The notes: a model not told the origin generated them from the sequence alone. A stretch of 64,000 nt of DNA from G965250275 sp965250275 (GCA_965250275.1 OZ252297.1:2976001-3040000), one strand, 5' to 3'; counted from the stretch's first letter, positions 44,559 to 53,810 are shown. A program made the numbers and translations.

Positions 44559-44586
44559 CCCGCCCCACAGTCTCCTGCGGGGCGGG
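44559..44586 (-). other. Strong stem-loop between tmoX and tmoV
   Basis: CCCGCCCC (44559-44566) pairs perfectly with GGGGCGGG (44579-44586), and the inner CAG/CTG extends the stem. It is placed between the binding protein gene and the ATPase/permease genes and has no T run. Such elements commonly protect the binding-protein mRNA and raise its amount relative to the membrane parts. Confidence 0.65.
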
Positions 44587-44611
44587 TGGATTTGTCAAAT
44601 TGCACGGCAGA

Positions 44612-45565
44612 TCAGCTCGCGCAGGCCTCCATCCAAGGCTCGACGACGCCCCGGTTGGCCGCCAGCCACTCTTCTGCGGCCTCTTCCGGCTCAAGCTCAT
44701 CCGTGTCGACCAGCTTCGCCATTTCGGCAATCTGCGGGTTGGTGAATGAAATCTTGGTCAACACGCAATATGCCGTTGGCCACTGGTCCTTCATGCCATC
44801 CCAGGCCGCCTTTTTCAGGTAGCCGGTTGCCGGGTTGCCGCAGTCATAGAGGGCTTCCTTGTTCGGGCCCTTGGCGGGGTCCGTGTCACAGCCGTCTTCC
44901 CAGGCCGGGAACTCGACAAACTCACCCGGCCAGACGGCCTCGGCAAAGTTCGGCGTCCAGTTGAACACCAGAACCGGCTTCTTCTCGGCTTCTGCCGCGC
45001 CGATTTCCGCCCAGAGCGCCGCAGCCGAGCCTGCATTGATCACGGTGAAGTTCAGGCCAAGTGCCTCGGCCCGTTCCTTACCATGCTTGAGCCAGTCCAC
45101 CGGTCCGTCCAGATAGCGGCCCTTGTCCCCGGTTTCGGCGGTCGCGAACAGTTCCGCGCAGTCGTTCAGCGCTTCCCAGTTCGGCAGGCCCGGGCAGGCT
45201 TCCTTGGTCCACATCGGATACCACCAATCCTCGCGCGTCACCGCATCATGATCGCCCGCGTCATGCAGACCACCCTTGGACAGCGCCTCGCGGAAGGATG
45301 CCCCAAAGGCCCCTTCCCAGACTTCCAGTTCCAGCGTCACGTCGCCGAGACGCACTGATTCATAGACCGCCTGGCTGTCGGTGGTGACGAATTCAACGTT
45401 GTTGCCCATTTCTTCGAACATCTGGCCAACCACGTTCGACATCACGATCTGGCTCGACCAGTTGTGGATCGGGATAACGATTGGTTCGTCACTGTCGGCA
45501 GCATGAGCCATCACCCCCATCACCGATAGTGCGCTCGCGGTTGCGAGTAGTTTCAGTTTCTTCAT
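44612..45565 (-). CDS. tmoX: TMAO ABC transporter substrate-binding protein
   Basis: A protein of 317 residues, exported: signal peptide 1-22 (MKKLKLLATASALSVMGVMA, cleavage after HA). The mature part is an OpuAC-type glycine betaine/TMAO-binding fold with many Trp residues (NWSS, DWWYPMW, LELEVWEG, NWTPNF) that form the aromatic box around a quaternary-type nitrogen. Cysteines at several positions may form periplasmic disulfides. The start MKKLK at 45565 follows GGGAGAG. It is located directly downstream of tmm. Confidence 0.92.
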   Translation of the reverse strand: MKKLKLLATASALSVMGVMAHAADSDEPIVIPIHNWSSQIVMSNVVGQMFEEMGNNVEFVTTDSQAVYESVRLGDVTLELEVWEGAFGASFREALSKGGLHDAGDHDAVTREDWWYPMWTKEACPGLPNWEALNDCAELFATAETGDKGRYLDGPVDWLKHGKERAEALGLNFTVINAGSAAALWAEIGAAEAEKKPVLVFNWTPNFAEAVWPGEFVEFPAWEDGCDTDPAKGPNKEALYDCGNPATGYLKKAAWDGMKDQWPTAYCVLTKISFTNPQIAEMAKLVDTDELEPEEAAEEWLAANRGVVEPWMEACAS

Positions 45566-45629
45566 GTTCAACTCTCCCAGTTGCTGTGCGGCCAGTGACC
45601 GCTGGATTTTGGCGGGATTCCCCGCTCAT

Positions 45630-46964
45630 TCAGATCTTCAGGTAGTCCTCAAGACTGTCGTCCAGCGCTTCTTTCCACACCGTGTGGTGCGGCGGCGCCT
45701 TTGTTCCGGTCATCGGGCTGACATAGCCGTGATCGCGGAATTCCATGATCCCTTTCTTCTTGTGCTTCTTCCATTCGTAGAAGGCCTGGTTGGCGGCCTC
45801 GACATCGAAGGTCGGGTAGTCGGTCTCGTCGATCAGTTCGAGCGTGTACGCCCCCTGATAGGCGATGCAGGCATAGTCATCTTCCAACGCATCTTCGTCG
45901 GCCTGACGCTGTTTCCAGTCGGCCTCCATCGTGGCCGCATCAGGAAGTGCGATGCGCCCCATGATCACGTCGCGGACCCACCATGCCTGTGCGTCAAACA
46001 TGTTGAAGGTGTACCACTGGTCCTGCATCCCGAGGTAAAAGAGGTCTTTGTTGCCGGTGTAGACGACCCCCTTGTAAAGGTCTGATGCTGCCAGCCGGTT
46101 TGCCGTTTTGAGACGCAGATCATCGGGCAGAAACGGGAAATGGTGTTTGTATCCCGTACACAGAATGATCGCATCGACGTCCTTGGACGTGCCGTCGATG
46201 AAATAGGCGGTCCGTTTTTCGACCCGCTCCAGCGCTGGCACCTCTTGCCAGTTTTCGGGCCAGTCAAATCCCATCGGCGCGGTCCGGTGCGCGACAGTCA
46301 CCGATTTGCACCCGTACTTCCAACACTGCGACCCGATGTCTTCAGCCGAATACGACGTGCCGAGGATCAGGATGTCCTTGCCTTCGAACTCCCGCGCATC
46401 GCGAAAATCATGGGCGTGCAGAATGCGTCCGTTGAAGGTCTCGAAACCCGGGTAATGCGGCACGTTGGGGAAGCTGAAATGCCCCGACGCCACAATCACA
46501 TGATCGAAGACGCCGCGTTCTTCCGTATCGGTTTCGCAATCTCGCGCAGTGACTTCAAAACCGCCATCAACAGCGCGCACGTCGCGAACGACCGTGTTGA
46601 ACTTGATCCACTTGCGAACACCGGCGTTCTTGACCCGCCCTTCGATGTAATCGAACAGCACGGCGCGCGGAGGGTAGGATGCAATCGGTTTGTTGAAATG
46701 CTCTTCAAAGGTGTAATCGGCAAACTCCAGGCCTTCTTTGGGCCCGTTCGACCAAAGATACCGATACATGGACCCATGGCAGGGATTGCCATGCTCGTCG
46801 ACGCCTGTCCGCCACGTGTAGCGCCACAGACCACCCCAATCCGCCTGTTTTTCATAGCAGACGATCTCGGGTATCTCGGCCCCGCCATCCGCGGCCGACT
46901 GGAACGCGCGAAGTTGCGCCAAACCCGATGGACCAGCTCCAATGATGCAAATACGTTTCGTCAC
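45630..46964 (-). CDS. tmm: Trimethylamine monooxygenase (bacterial FMO)
   Basis: A protein of 444 residues that oxidises trimethylamine (and dimethyl sulfide) to the N-oxide (or sulfoxide) with NADPH and oxygen. FAD site GAGPSG at 9-14, FMO signature FNGRILHAHDF at 177-187, NADPH site GTSYSAEDIG at 202-211, and Tyr205 in GTSYS. Length and motifs match the Tmm group (Methylocella, Roseovarius) rather than Baeyer-Villiger enzymes. A promoter may lie in the 131-bp gap upstream. Confidence 0.97.
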   Translation of the reverse strand: MTKRICIIGAGPSGLAQLRAFQSAADGGAEIPEIVCYEKQADWGGLWRYTWRTGVDEHGNPCHGSMYRYLWSNGPKEGLEFADYTFEEHFNKPIASYPPRAVLFDYIEGRVKNAGVRKWIKFNTVVRDVRAVDGGFEVTARDCETDTEERGVFDHVIVASGHFSFPNVPHYPGFETFNGRILHAHDFRDAREFEGKDILILGTSYSAEDIGSQCWKYGCKSVTVAHRTAPMGFDWPENWQEVPALERVEKRTAYFIDGTSKDVDAIILCTGYKHHFPFLPDDLRLKTANRLAASDLYKGVVYTGNKDLFYLGMQDQWYTFNMFDAQAWWVRDVIMGRIALPDAATMEADWKQRQADEDALEDDYACIAYQGAYTLELIDETDYPTFDVEAANQAFYEWKKHKKKGIMEFRDHGYVSPMTGTKAPPHHTVWKEALDDSLEDYLKI

Positions 46965-47095
46965 AAGACGCCCTCCAAAATGGTTTGATTGTTTTTTGCT
47001 GCGCTCACGCGTCGGCGGCCTGATATGCGGCCCGTCTCGGGAAACGTCCTGGCGTCCATCGGTGTGGTTTGCGCTATGACGTGTCCTAAGCTCAT

Positions 47096-47686
47096 TTACC
47101 GCAGCTCCGGATCCGAGCTTGAAGCGTCCCAGTCGGGTTCAAATCCCAGCACCTCGGTGTCATGCGGCAAGGCTGGGTTGAACAGCCTGTTATGCGCCAT
47201 GGTTGCCCTGTAGAGTGGGTTGCGCGCCGTCAACCGCCATACCTTGCAACTCAGATCGAAGACCTGCGTGTAAGCCTCGAAACGCAAACGCACTTTTTCC
47301 GCCTCACGGATGGTGGTCGCGCCGGGGGATCCGGGCGGGAACGTGGCTGTCAGGATGTCGGAAAACTCGGCTGCTTTCTGGTAGTACGTGGCGGAGAAAA
47401 ACTGAATGGCCTGATTGCGCCGCTGCGCCGGGTCATTGGTCTTCTTGGCCATATGCTCCATCTCAGGCGTCACGGAGTACCCCGGAGCTTTGTTCAGCAG
47501 CGTGATGATATGGCCAAGCGGTTCTTCGGCGTCGGGCAAGTAGAGGGCCGGCGTGATCCCGTCATCGGGACGTCCCTGATTGTCCCGCATCGATATCTGG
47601 CGCACACGGCATTGCCATTTCAGGAAGGCCAGTCGCAGGGGCGCCACCGAATAACTCTCTCCAAACGCTGCACCAAGCGAACTCAT
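47096..47686 (-). CDS. Unknown protein between nitrilase-family gene and tmm
   Basis: A soluble protein of 196 residues, mostly helical after a short start (MSSLGAAFGESYSVAPLRLA), with a long amphipathic segment (EFSDILTATFPPGSPGATTIREAEK) and a C-terminal LYRATMAHNRLFNPALPHD region. No family is recognised. Its start overlaps the nitrilase-family stop by 4 bases (ATGA), so the two are made together; with the 137-residue protein they form a block inside the methylamine cluster. Confidence 0.75.
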   Translation of the reverse strand: MSSLGAAFGESYSVAPLRLAFLKWQCRVRQISMRDNQGRPDDGITPALYLPDAEEPLGHIITLLNKAPGYSVTPEMEHMAKKTNDPAQRRNQAIQFFSATYYQKAAEFSDILTATFPPGSPGATTIREAEKVRLRFEAYTQVFDLSCKVWRLTARNPLYRATMAHNRLFNPALPHDTEVLGFEPDWDASSSDPELR

Positions 47687-48531
47687 GTCACGGTCCTCTT
47701 GTCAGGCGCGTCCAGCTTGTAGGGACGGTCGTGGGTCAGGCTGGGAACACGCCCTGCTGTAGCCCGGACCTGATCCAGATCGAGCTGTGCGTGCAAAACG
47801 CCCGGTATGTCCCCGCCATCCGAGAGCACCTCGCCCCAGGGGCTGATCACGAGGGAGTGGCCATAGCTTTCGCCACCGCCTGGAACGGGACCGATGGCGC
47901 AGGGTGACACGACATAAGCGGTGTTCTCGATCGCGCGCGCCCGGTTCAGCACATGCCAATGCGCCTCGCCGGTCACCTTGGTGAACGCGGCAGGGCAGAT
48001 CAGGATTTCGGCTCCCGCTTGCGCAAGATCGCGGAACAGGCCCGGAAACCGCAAGTCATAGCAAATCGTGTGCCCCACCACGCCCAGCGGCGTGTCGTAA
48101 ATTCTCGCGGACCCACCCGGCGCAACCGTATCGCTCTCCCGATAGGTGGCACCCTTTGCCAGATCCACGTCAAAGAGATGGATCTTGTCATAAGATCCAA
48201 AGATTTCCCCTTTGTCGTCAATCATGTACCCGCGATTGATGATCTTTCCGTCAGGCCCATCCACCGCAATCGAACCAATGTTCAGCCAGACGGACTGTTT
48301 GGCCGCAAAGTCCCGCAAAGCCGACAGCACAGGATGCATCGATTCCGGCTCGGACGGCGGGCAGAAACGCACGCCGTCCGACATCAGCCCACCGCAGTAC
48401 TCTGGCAAAAACAGCATCTGCGCGCCGGCGCGCGTGGCCGCGTCCGCCATGGGCAGCGCTTCGGACAAAGCAGCCTCCATCGTCGGCATGGGCCGGGTCT
48501 GAAGGCAGGCGATATGAAGTGGGCGTGGCAT
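47683..48531 (-). CDS. Carbon-nitrogen hydrolase (nitrilase superfamily)
   Basis: A cytoplasmic protein of 282 residues with the full catalytic set: Glu44 (FLPEYCGG), Lys116 (YDKIHLFDVD) and Cys157 (CYDLRFP). This matches omega-amidase/Nit2-type amidases that cut small linear amides such as 2-oxoglutaramate. In this setting amides arise from gamma-glutamylmethylamide and glutamine chemistry, so a repair or side-product role is possible but inferred. Start: ATG at 48531; the TTG just before it is ignored. Confidence 0.9.
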   Translation of the reverse strand: MPRPLHIACLQTRPMPTMEAALSEALPMADAATRAGAQMLFLPEYCGGLMSDGVRFCPPSEPESMHPVLSALRDFAAKQSVWLNIGSIAVDGPDGKIINRGYMIDDKGEIFGSYDKIHLFDVDLAKGATYRESDTVAPGGSARIYDTPLGVVGHTICYDLRFPGLFRDLAQAGAEILICPAAFTKVTGEAHWHVLNRARAIENTAYVVSPCAIGPVPGGGESYGHSLVISPWGEVLSDGGDIPGVLHAQLDLDQVRATAGRVPSLTHDRPYKLDAPDKRTVT

Positions 48532-48552
48532 CAAATCCCCAAAGGCTGTGTC

Positions 48553-48966
48553 CTAGAACTTCATGTAGGCCTTGCGCAGCATCACAAGCGGGTGCCGGTC
48601 CGACATCTGGAACTTCAGCAGCAGCTCGCGGGCGATCATGTCGCGATCCTGCTGGTTGTCGGGCAGTTCGATAGTATCCGGGATCCGGACCCACCCGTTG
48701 ATGTTGCGATCAAAAACCGCCGGGCGCCCCTCTTCGTACCCCATGTGGATGTCTTCGAGCCAATTGAGGTCATCCCACCCCATGAACTCCATGTAGTCCT
48801 TCAGGAACGGTGTGAGCCGATCGTAATCAGGCACAAGGTTCACATCATAGCGATACCCGATGTGTTGCCCGATTTCCTTTTCGCGTTCGGATTCAAGCCC
48901 TGCGGCGTCGTTCAGGAACTGGTCGACGTCCTTGATTTCGGACCCGCGGTATTGTGTTCCAGCCAT
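48553..48966 (-). CDS. Unknown acidic protein downstream of mgsC
   Basis: A soluble protein of 137 residues: a helical start (GSEIKDVDQFLNDAAGLES), an aromatic and acidic core (YMEFMGWDDLNWLEDIHMGY, EEGRPAVFDR), and NGWVRIPD leading to a basic-ended helix (KFQMSDRHPLVMLRKAYMKF). No family recognised and no signal peptide. It lies between mgsC (68 bases, with a strong stem-loop) and the nitrilase-family gene (21 bases). Confidence 0.72.
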   Translation of the reverse strand: MAGTQYRGSEIKDVDQFLNDAAGLESEREKEIGQHIGYRYDVNLVPDYDRLTPFLKDYMEFMGWDDLNWLEDIHMGYEEGRPAVFDRNINGWVRIPDTIELPDNQQDRDMIARELLLKFQMSDRHPLVMLRKAYMKF

Positions 48967-48987
48967 TTTGTTTCTCCGGTCTTATGC

Positions 48988-49026
48988 GTGATGCCTGCAC
49001 CTCTGGAGTGCGAGGTGCAGGATCAC
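48988..49026 (-). other. Long stem-loop between mgsC and the 137-residue protein gene
   Basis: CCTGCACCTC (48994-49003) pairs perfectly with GAGGTGCAGG (49012-49021); GTGAT/ATCAC extends the stem past a one-base bulge. No T run follows, so mRNA stabilisation or attenuation is more likely than classical termination. Confidence 0.6.
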
Positions 49027-49034
49027 TTACGCGG

Positions 49035-50399
49035 TTAGAGGTGGTGATAGTCTTCGACGCCAACGGTGTGGCTGGTGCCAGCCAGCGGCACCCCGGCCAT
49101 TGCAGAGGCTTCCATGGTCAGCGCCGCCAAATCCTCGGGCTCAAGCGAATGCAGGTGCGTCTTGCCGCAGGCGCGGGCAAAGAGCTGTGCCTCGATGGTG
49201 AGCGTATGGAGGAAGTTGTAGACGCGCTCAGCCGCCTCGTCCGGGTCGAGCCGGGCGCGCAGCACAGGGTCCTGCGTTGCCACGCCAACCGGGCACCGGC
49301 CCGTGTGGCAATGATAACAATACCCCGGCTCGGCCCCGATCTCTTCGGGGTAGTTCGCCTCAGGGATATCTTTGTTGCAGTTCAGCGCCATCATCGCGGA
49401 ATGGCCGATGGCAATGGCATCAGCGCCCAGCGCAATGGCCTTGGCCATATCGGCGCCGTTCCGGATCCCGCCAGCGTAAACAAGACTGATTTCGCCGCGC
49501 TTGCCCAGATCGTCGATGGCCTTGCGGGCCTGACGGATCGCGGCCATCCCCGGCACACCGGTGTCTTCAGTCGCAAGGTGCGGACCGGCACCGGTCCCGC
49601 CTTCCATCCCGTCGATATAGATGCTGTCAGGATCACACTTCACCGCCATGCGGACGTCATCATAGACACGCGCGGCGCCCAGTTTGAGCTGGATCGGGAT
49701 CTGCCAGTCTGTCGCTTCGCGGATTTCCTGGATCTTGAGAGCCAGATCGTCCGGGCCCAGCCAGTCCGGATGACGTGCGGGCGACCGCTGGTCGATCCCG
49801 GCTGGCAAAGAGCGCATCTCTGCGACCTGATCGGTCACTTTCTGACCCATCAGGTGGCCACCTAAGCCCACTTTACAGCCCTGCCCGATGAAGAATTCGC
49901 AGCCGTCAGCCAGAACCAGATGGTGCGGATTGAACCCATAGCGGGACTGAATGCACTGATAGAACCACTTGGAGCTATAGCGGCGTTCATCCGGGATCAT
50001 CCCGCCTTCACCGGAGCAGGTCGCCGTGCCGGCCATTGTGGCCCCACGGGCCAGCGCGGTCTTGGCCTCATAGCTCAGGGCGCCAAAGCTCATCCCAGTA
50101 ATGTAAACCGGAATGTCGAGATCCAGCGGGCGCTTGGCACGTGGGCCGATGATGGTCCGGGTTTCGCATTTCTCGCGATAGCCCTCGATCACAAACCGGG
50201 TCAGCGTGCCCGGAAGAAACGTCAGATCGTCCCAATGCGGGATTTTCTTGAAAAGGGAAAACCCGCGCATCCGATAGCGGCCAAGCTCAGACTTGATATG
50301 GATGTCGTCCATAACGCGGGGGGGAAAGATGAAGCTGTCACCGATGCGATTGACGTCGCGATCGAGCGGCTTCTTGGTGGGCGGGGTACCGTCAGGCAT
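49035..50399 (-). CDS. mgsC: N-methylglutamate synthase subunit C (glutamate synthase FMN domain-like)
   Basis: A protein of 454 residues corresponding to the FMN/Fe-S synthase domain of glutamate synthase: barrel segments YITGMSFGALS, GATMAGTATCSGEGG, YIDGMEGGTGAGP, and the 3Fe-4S cysteines in CYHCHTGRCPVG. With MgsA and MgsB it makes N-methylglutamate from glutamate and methylamine (through gamma-glutamylmethylamide). Being one of three separate genes near gmaS sets it apart from the fused GltB. Confidence 0.93.
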   Translation of the reverse strand: MPDGTPPTKKPLDRDVNRIGDSFIFPPRVMDDIHIKSELGRYRMRGFSLFKKIPHWDDLTFLPGTLTRFVIEGYREKCETRTIIGPRAKRPLDLDIPVYITGMSFGALSYEAKTALARGATMAGTATCSGEGGMIPDERRYSSKWFYQCIQSRYGFNPHHLVLADGCEFFIGQGCKVGLGGHLMGQKVTDQVAEMRSLPAGIDQRSPARHPDWLGPDDLALKIQEIREATDWQIPIQLKLGAARVYDDVRMAVKCDPDSIYIDGMEGGTGAGPHLATEDTGVPGMAAIRQARKAIDDLGKRGEISLVYAGGIRNGADMAKAIALGADAIAIGHSAMMALNCNKDIPEANYPEEIGAEPGYCYHCHTGRCPVGVATQDPVLRARLDPDEAAERVYNFLHTLTIEAQLFARACGKTHLHSLEPEDLAALTMEASAMAGVPLAGTSHTVGVEDYHHL

Positions 50400-50453
50400 A
50401 TTTGGTTTCCTTTCAAAGGGGTGTCGGGCATTCCTCGCGTAGAGGACCGTCCC

Positions 50454-51323
50454 TTACAGGATGAGTTTTTTCTCGTTTGGCTCGAGGTTGTCGTAGTTCC
50501 AGAGCTGTTTGCCCGCGACAATCTTGGTGAAATGGTCGACGCTTTTGTCTGGCATCAGCCCGTATTGCGTCAGCTTGCGGGTCAGCCAGGCCTTATCAAG
50601 ATCGGTCAGTTCCGCTTCGACCGCGTCAACACCGCAGGACTGGATGTCGCCGCCGACGTAGATCGTGCCGTCATACATCGAGTCGCCAAGGTTCTTGCCC
50701 GCGTTGCCGCAGACCACCATGCGCCCGCGCTGCATCATGAACCCGGACAGCGCGCCGGTATCGCCACCAACGATGATCGTGCCACCCTTCATGTCGATTC
50801 CGGTGCGTGATCCGACCGAGCCTTTGCACACCAGATCGCCACCGCGAATGGCGGCACCAAATGTGGATCCGGCGTTTTTCTCGATGACAACGGTCCCGGC
50901 CATCATGTTCTCGCCGCAGGACCACCCGACCCTGCCGTTTACGCGCACATTGGGCCCGTCGATCAGACCAACGGCGAAGTAGCCGGTGGATCCTTCGATG
51001 ATCAGGTTCAGCTTGTTCAGGATACCCACGCCCAGCGAGTGCATCCCGCGCGGGTTCTTCAAAACAATGGAGCCGTATCCCTCTTCCATCAACGCGCGGA
51101 TGTTTGAGTTGACCTCGGTCGCGGTCAGACCGTCGCAGTCCAGCTCCGTACGTTTGTTGAAATCAACAACCGGCGCCCAGGGATAGGCCATCCGCTCCGT
51201 CGCATCCGGGTCGAATTCTATGTACATTGACCGGCCAGTCAGTTGGTCGGTCGTCATGCCCAAGGCTTTGACCCGCTCCTCCTGGGTCATTTCCTTCAGT
51301 TCGGCATCACTTATGCTCGCCAT
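50454..51323 (-). CDS. mgsB: N-methylglutamate synthase subunit B (GXGXG domain)
   Basis: A protein of 289 residues made largely of the right-handed beta-helix of the glutamate synthase C-terminal (GXGXG) domain, as shown by repeats such as GYFAVGLIDGPNVRVNGRVG, GGDLVCKGSVGSRTG and GGDTGALSGFMMQRG. It is structural for the complex. Its start overlaps the end of mgsA by 13 bases. Confidence 0.93.
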   Translation of the reverse strand: MASISDAELKEMTQEERVKALGMTTDQLTGRSMYIEFDPDATERMAYPWAPVVDFNKRTELDCDGLTATEVNSNIRALMEEGYGSIVLKNPRGMHSLGVGILNKLNLIIEGSTGYFAVGLIDGPNVRVNGRVGWSCGENMMAGTVVIEKNAGSTFGAAIRGGDLVCKGSVGSRTGIDMKGGTIIVGGDTGALSGFMMQRGRMVVCGNAGKNLGDSMYDGTIYVGGDIQSCGVDAVEAELTDLDKAWLTRKLTQYGLMPDKSVDHFTKIVAGKQLWNYDNLEPNEKKLIL

Positions 51324-52243
51324 ACGCGGACCTCCTCATCGTACGGGTCGGTTGTATCGATTTCGTGGGGCAGGATGGCCCGGATCGCGACCTCTTCGGA
51401 GGCCATGGCGATCAGGTCATCACTTTCGTAGAGCACCAGCGGTTTTGCAGCCATAGTGTCCTTGGCCATACCCAGCTGATCCTTGGTGCACACCAGATAC
51501 GTAAAGACGCCGTCGATTTCATCGATCGAGCGTTTCAGACTTTCTTCGAGCGTCACACCGTTTGCCAGATTGTGTGCGGTATAGACTGCCAGCAACTCAC
51601 TGTCGCAGTTCGACATGAACCGGTGGCCTTTGCGCTCCATCTCGCGGCGCATGATCCAGTAGTTCGTGATCTGCCCGTTATGAACAACGCTCACATCGTT
51701 GTAGGGAAAAGCCCAGTAAGGGTGCGCCGACTTGATATCGACGTCTGATTCCGTGGCCATCCGGGTGTGGCCAATCCCATGGGTGCCTTCGAAATCGTTC
51801 AGCCCATAGGCTTCTGCCACGACACTGGCATCCCCAAGGTCCTTGATCAGCTCCAGCCCGTTGCCAAGCGAGAGGATCTCGACATCCTCGATCTCTTCGA
51901 TGTGTTCAGCCATATCGCCGGTGGCACCGTCATGTGTCAGCACATAACGCAAGGCATAGGGGCGCACGCGCTCCTTTGATTTCACCTTGGCACCGTGTTC
52001 TTCCAAAATCGCGTCGACTTCGGCGATCCGCGTTTCCAACACCTCGTGGATGCTCCGGCCGCGGTCCATGTCTTCGGCCTCGGCCACCTTGACGCGCATT
52101 ACGTAGTCTTCAGCATTCTCGCGATAGACGGCGTATCCGGTGCTGTCCGGGCCGCGATGCTTCAAGGCCTGCAACATGGCGGTCATCTCGCCGCCCACGT
52201 TGGAGCTTTTGCCTTTGTGAATTATTCCAGCAATTCCGCACAT
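51311..52243 (-). CDS. mgsA: N-methylglutamate synthase subunit A (class II glutamine amidotransferase)
   Basis: A protein of 310 residues with Cys2 after the initiator Met (MCGIAGIIHKG) as the Ntn nucleophile, HRGPDSTGYAVY, GHTRMATESDVD, HNGQITNYWIMR and SNCDSELLAVY, in the order of the purF/gltB amidotransferase domain. In MgsABC this subunit frees methylamine from gamma-glutamylmethylamide. It is followed by mgsB with overlapping ends and lies 91 bases after gmaS, with a stem-loop in the gap. Confidence 0.93.
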   Translation of the reverse strand: MCGIAGIIHKGKSSNVGGEMTAMLQALKHRGPDSTGYAVYRENAEDYVMRVKVAEAEDMDRGRSIHEVLETRIAEVDAILEEHGAKVKSKERVRPYALRYVLTHDGATGDMAEHIEEIEDVEILSLGNGLELIKDLGDASVVAEAYGLNDFEGTHGIGHTRMATESDVDIKSAHPYWAFPYNDVSVVHNGQITNYWIMRREMERKGHRFMSNCDSELLAVYTAHNLANGVTLEESLKRSIDEIDGVFTYLVCTKDQLGMAKDTMAAKPLVLYESDDLIAMASEEVAIRAILPHEIDTTDPYDEEVRVWRA

Positions 52244-52301
52244 TTAGGTGCGCCTCCTTCCAGTTTCCGGCGGGGATTGCCCGCCCAAAGTTCGGGGGTG
52301 G

Positions 52302-52320
52302 ACCGGGGACAGGCCCCGGT
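52302..52320 (-). other. Stem-loop between gmaS and mgsA
   Basis: ACCGGGG (52302-52308) pairs perfectly with CCCCGGT (52314-52320) around 5 bases, 15 bases beyond the gmaS stop. No T run on the minus strand; probably affects mRNA stability or stoichiometry. Confidence 0.55.
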
Positions 52321-52334
52321 ACCGTGTGCCCGCC

Positions 52335-53810
52335 TTACGGCAGACACTCCATGTAGGTTTCGTTGTCCCAGTCAGTCACAGTGGACATGAACCGTGCGTA
52401 TTCGTCGTGCTTGTACTCGTGATACAGGCGGTACATCTCGCCCGGCATGCCACGACGCACGACCTCGTTGTTTTCCAAGTAGACTAACGCCTCGCCCAAC
52501 GACATCGGGAGCTTTTTGACGTCTTTGCCTTCTTTGATGGCTTCGTAGATGTTGCGTTCCTCGGGCTTGCCCGGATCCAACTTGTTGTCGATGCCATCGT
52601 CCATCGCCGCCAGAAGCGTGGTTCCCATAAGGTATGGGTTCACCATGGAGTCGACCGAGCGGTACTCGAACCGGCCCGGCGCAGAAACCCGCAGCCCTGT
52701 CGTCCGGTTCTGGAACCCCCAGTCCGCGAAAACCGGCGCCCAGAATCCTGTGTCCCAGAGCCGGCGATAGGAGTTCACCGTTGAGCATCCGATTGCGGTC
52801 AGCGCCTGCAGGTGCGTGACAACCCCGCCGATCGCTTCAAGCCCTTCTTTACCGGGCATCTGCGGATCATCGTCGTCGGGCATGAAGGTGTTCTCGCCAC
52901 CCTTCACGTACATGTAGTTCTCACGCATGCCCGGCAGATCGTCGGGGTCATTGCCAGTACGAACGAACTCGTCCTCTCCCCCGCGCCAGAGGCTCATGTT
53001 GTGGTGGCAGCCAGAGGCCGAAACACCCATGAACGGCTTGGTCATGAAACAGGCGAAGATACCGTTCTCACGCGCGACCTGCGCGCAGATCTGGCGATAG
53101 GTTGTCAGACGATCCGCATTGCGCAGCACATCATCGAACATCCAGTTCAGTTCAAGCTGGCCGGGCGCGTCCTCATGGTCACCCTGAATCATGTCCAGAC
53201 CCATCATGCGTGCATACTTGATGACCTGCATCGACACGGGGCGCAGACTCTCGAACTGGTCAATGTGATAGCAGTAAGGTTTGGAGTACCCCGGACCCGG
53301 CTTGCCGTCCTCGTCAAACTTGAGCCACATCATCTCGGGCTCGGTGCCGATCCGCAGGCTGCGCCCATGTTTCTTCTGGAAGGCTTCGTGCATCCGCCGC
53401 AGGTTTCCGCGGCAATCCGCAGTCAGATACCCGCCCGGATCCTCCTTTTCCTCCCGGTTGCGAAAGAGCGTGCAGTAAAAGCGCCCGATCTGAGGCGCCC
53501 AAGGCAACTGCATGAAGGTTTCAGGTTCCGGGATACCGACCAGCTCTGCGGCTTCAGGACCATACCCGAGGTAGTTGCCGGCGCGGTCTGTGAACAGATT
53601 GACAGTGGCGCCATAGACCAGCTGGAAACCCTTTTTGGCAACGGTTTCCCAGTGATCTGCCGGGATCCCCTTGCCCATGATCTTGCCGGTGACCGAAACG
53701 AACTGAAGGTAAAGATACTCGATGCCTTTTGCATCGATCATCTCGCGCACTTGCTTGATCTTTTCGTCACGCCCGGGTGCGTCTACAAATCTCTCTAGAT
53801 CGGTGGCCAC
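52335..53810 (-). CDS. gmaS: Gamma-glutamylmethylamide synthetase (glutamine synthetase family)
   Basis: A protein of 491 residues of the glutamine synthetase fold. Metal and nucleotide segments appear: RIGTEPEMMWLKF (GTEPEM), QGDHEDAPGQLELNW, FMGVSASGCHHNMSLW and NSYRRLW ... NRTTGLRVSAPGRFEYRS. The motifs HHNMS and FEYRS are those of glutamine synthetase-like ligases. GmaS joins methylamine to glutamate using ATP. The position next to mgsABC distinguishes it from the housekeeping glnA. Confidence 0.93.
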   Translation of the reverse strand: MATDLERFVDAPGRDEKIKQVREMIDAKGIEYLYLQFVSVTGKIMGKGIPADHWETVAKKGFQLVYGATVNLFTDRAGNYLGYGPEAAELVGIPEPETFMQLPWAPQIGRFYCTLFRNREEKEDPGGYLTADCRGNLRRMHEAFQKKHGRSLRIGTEPEMMWLKFDEDGKPGPGYSKPYCYHIDQFESLRPVSMQVIKYARMMGLDMIQGDHEDAPGQLELNWMFDDVLRNADRLTTYRQICAQVARENGIFACFMTKPFMGVSASGCHHNMSLWRGGEDEFVRTGNDPDDLPGMRENYMYVKGGENTFMPDDDDPQMPGKEGLEAIGGVVTHLQALTAIGCSTVNSYRRLWDTGFWAPVFADWGFQNRTTGLRVSAPGRFEYRSVDSMVNPYLMGTTLLAAMDDGIDNKLDPGKPEERNIYEAIKEGKDVKKLPMSLGEALVYLENNEVVRRGMPGEMYRLYHEYKHDEYARFMSTVTDWDNETYMECLP

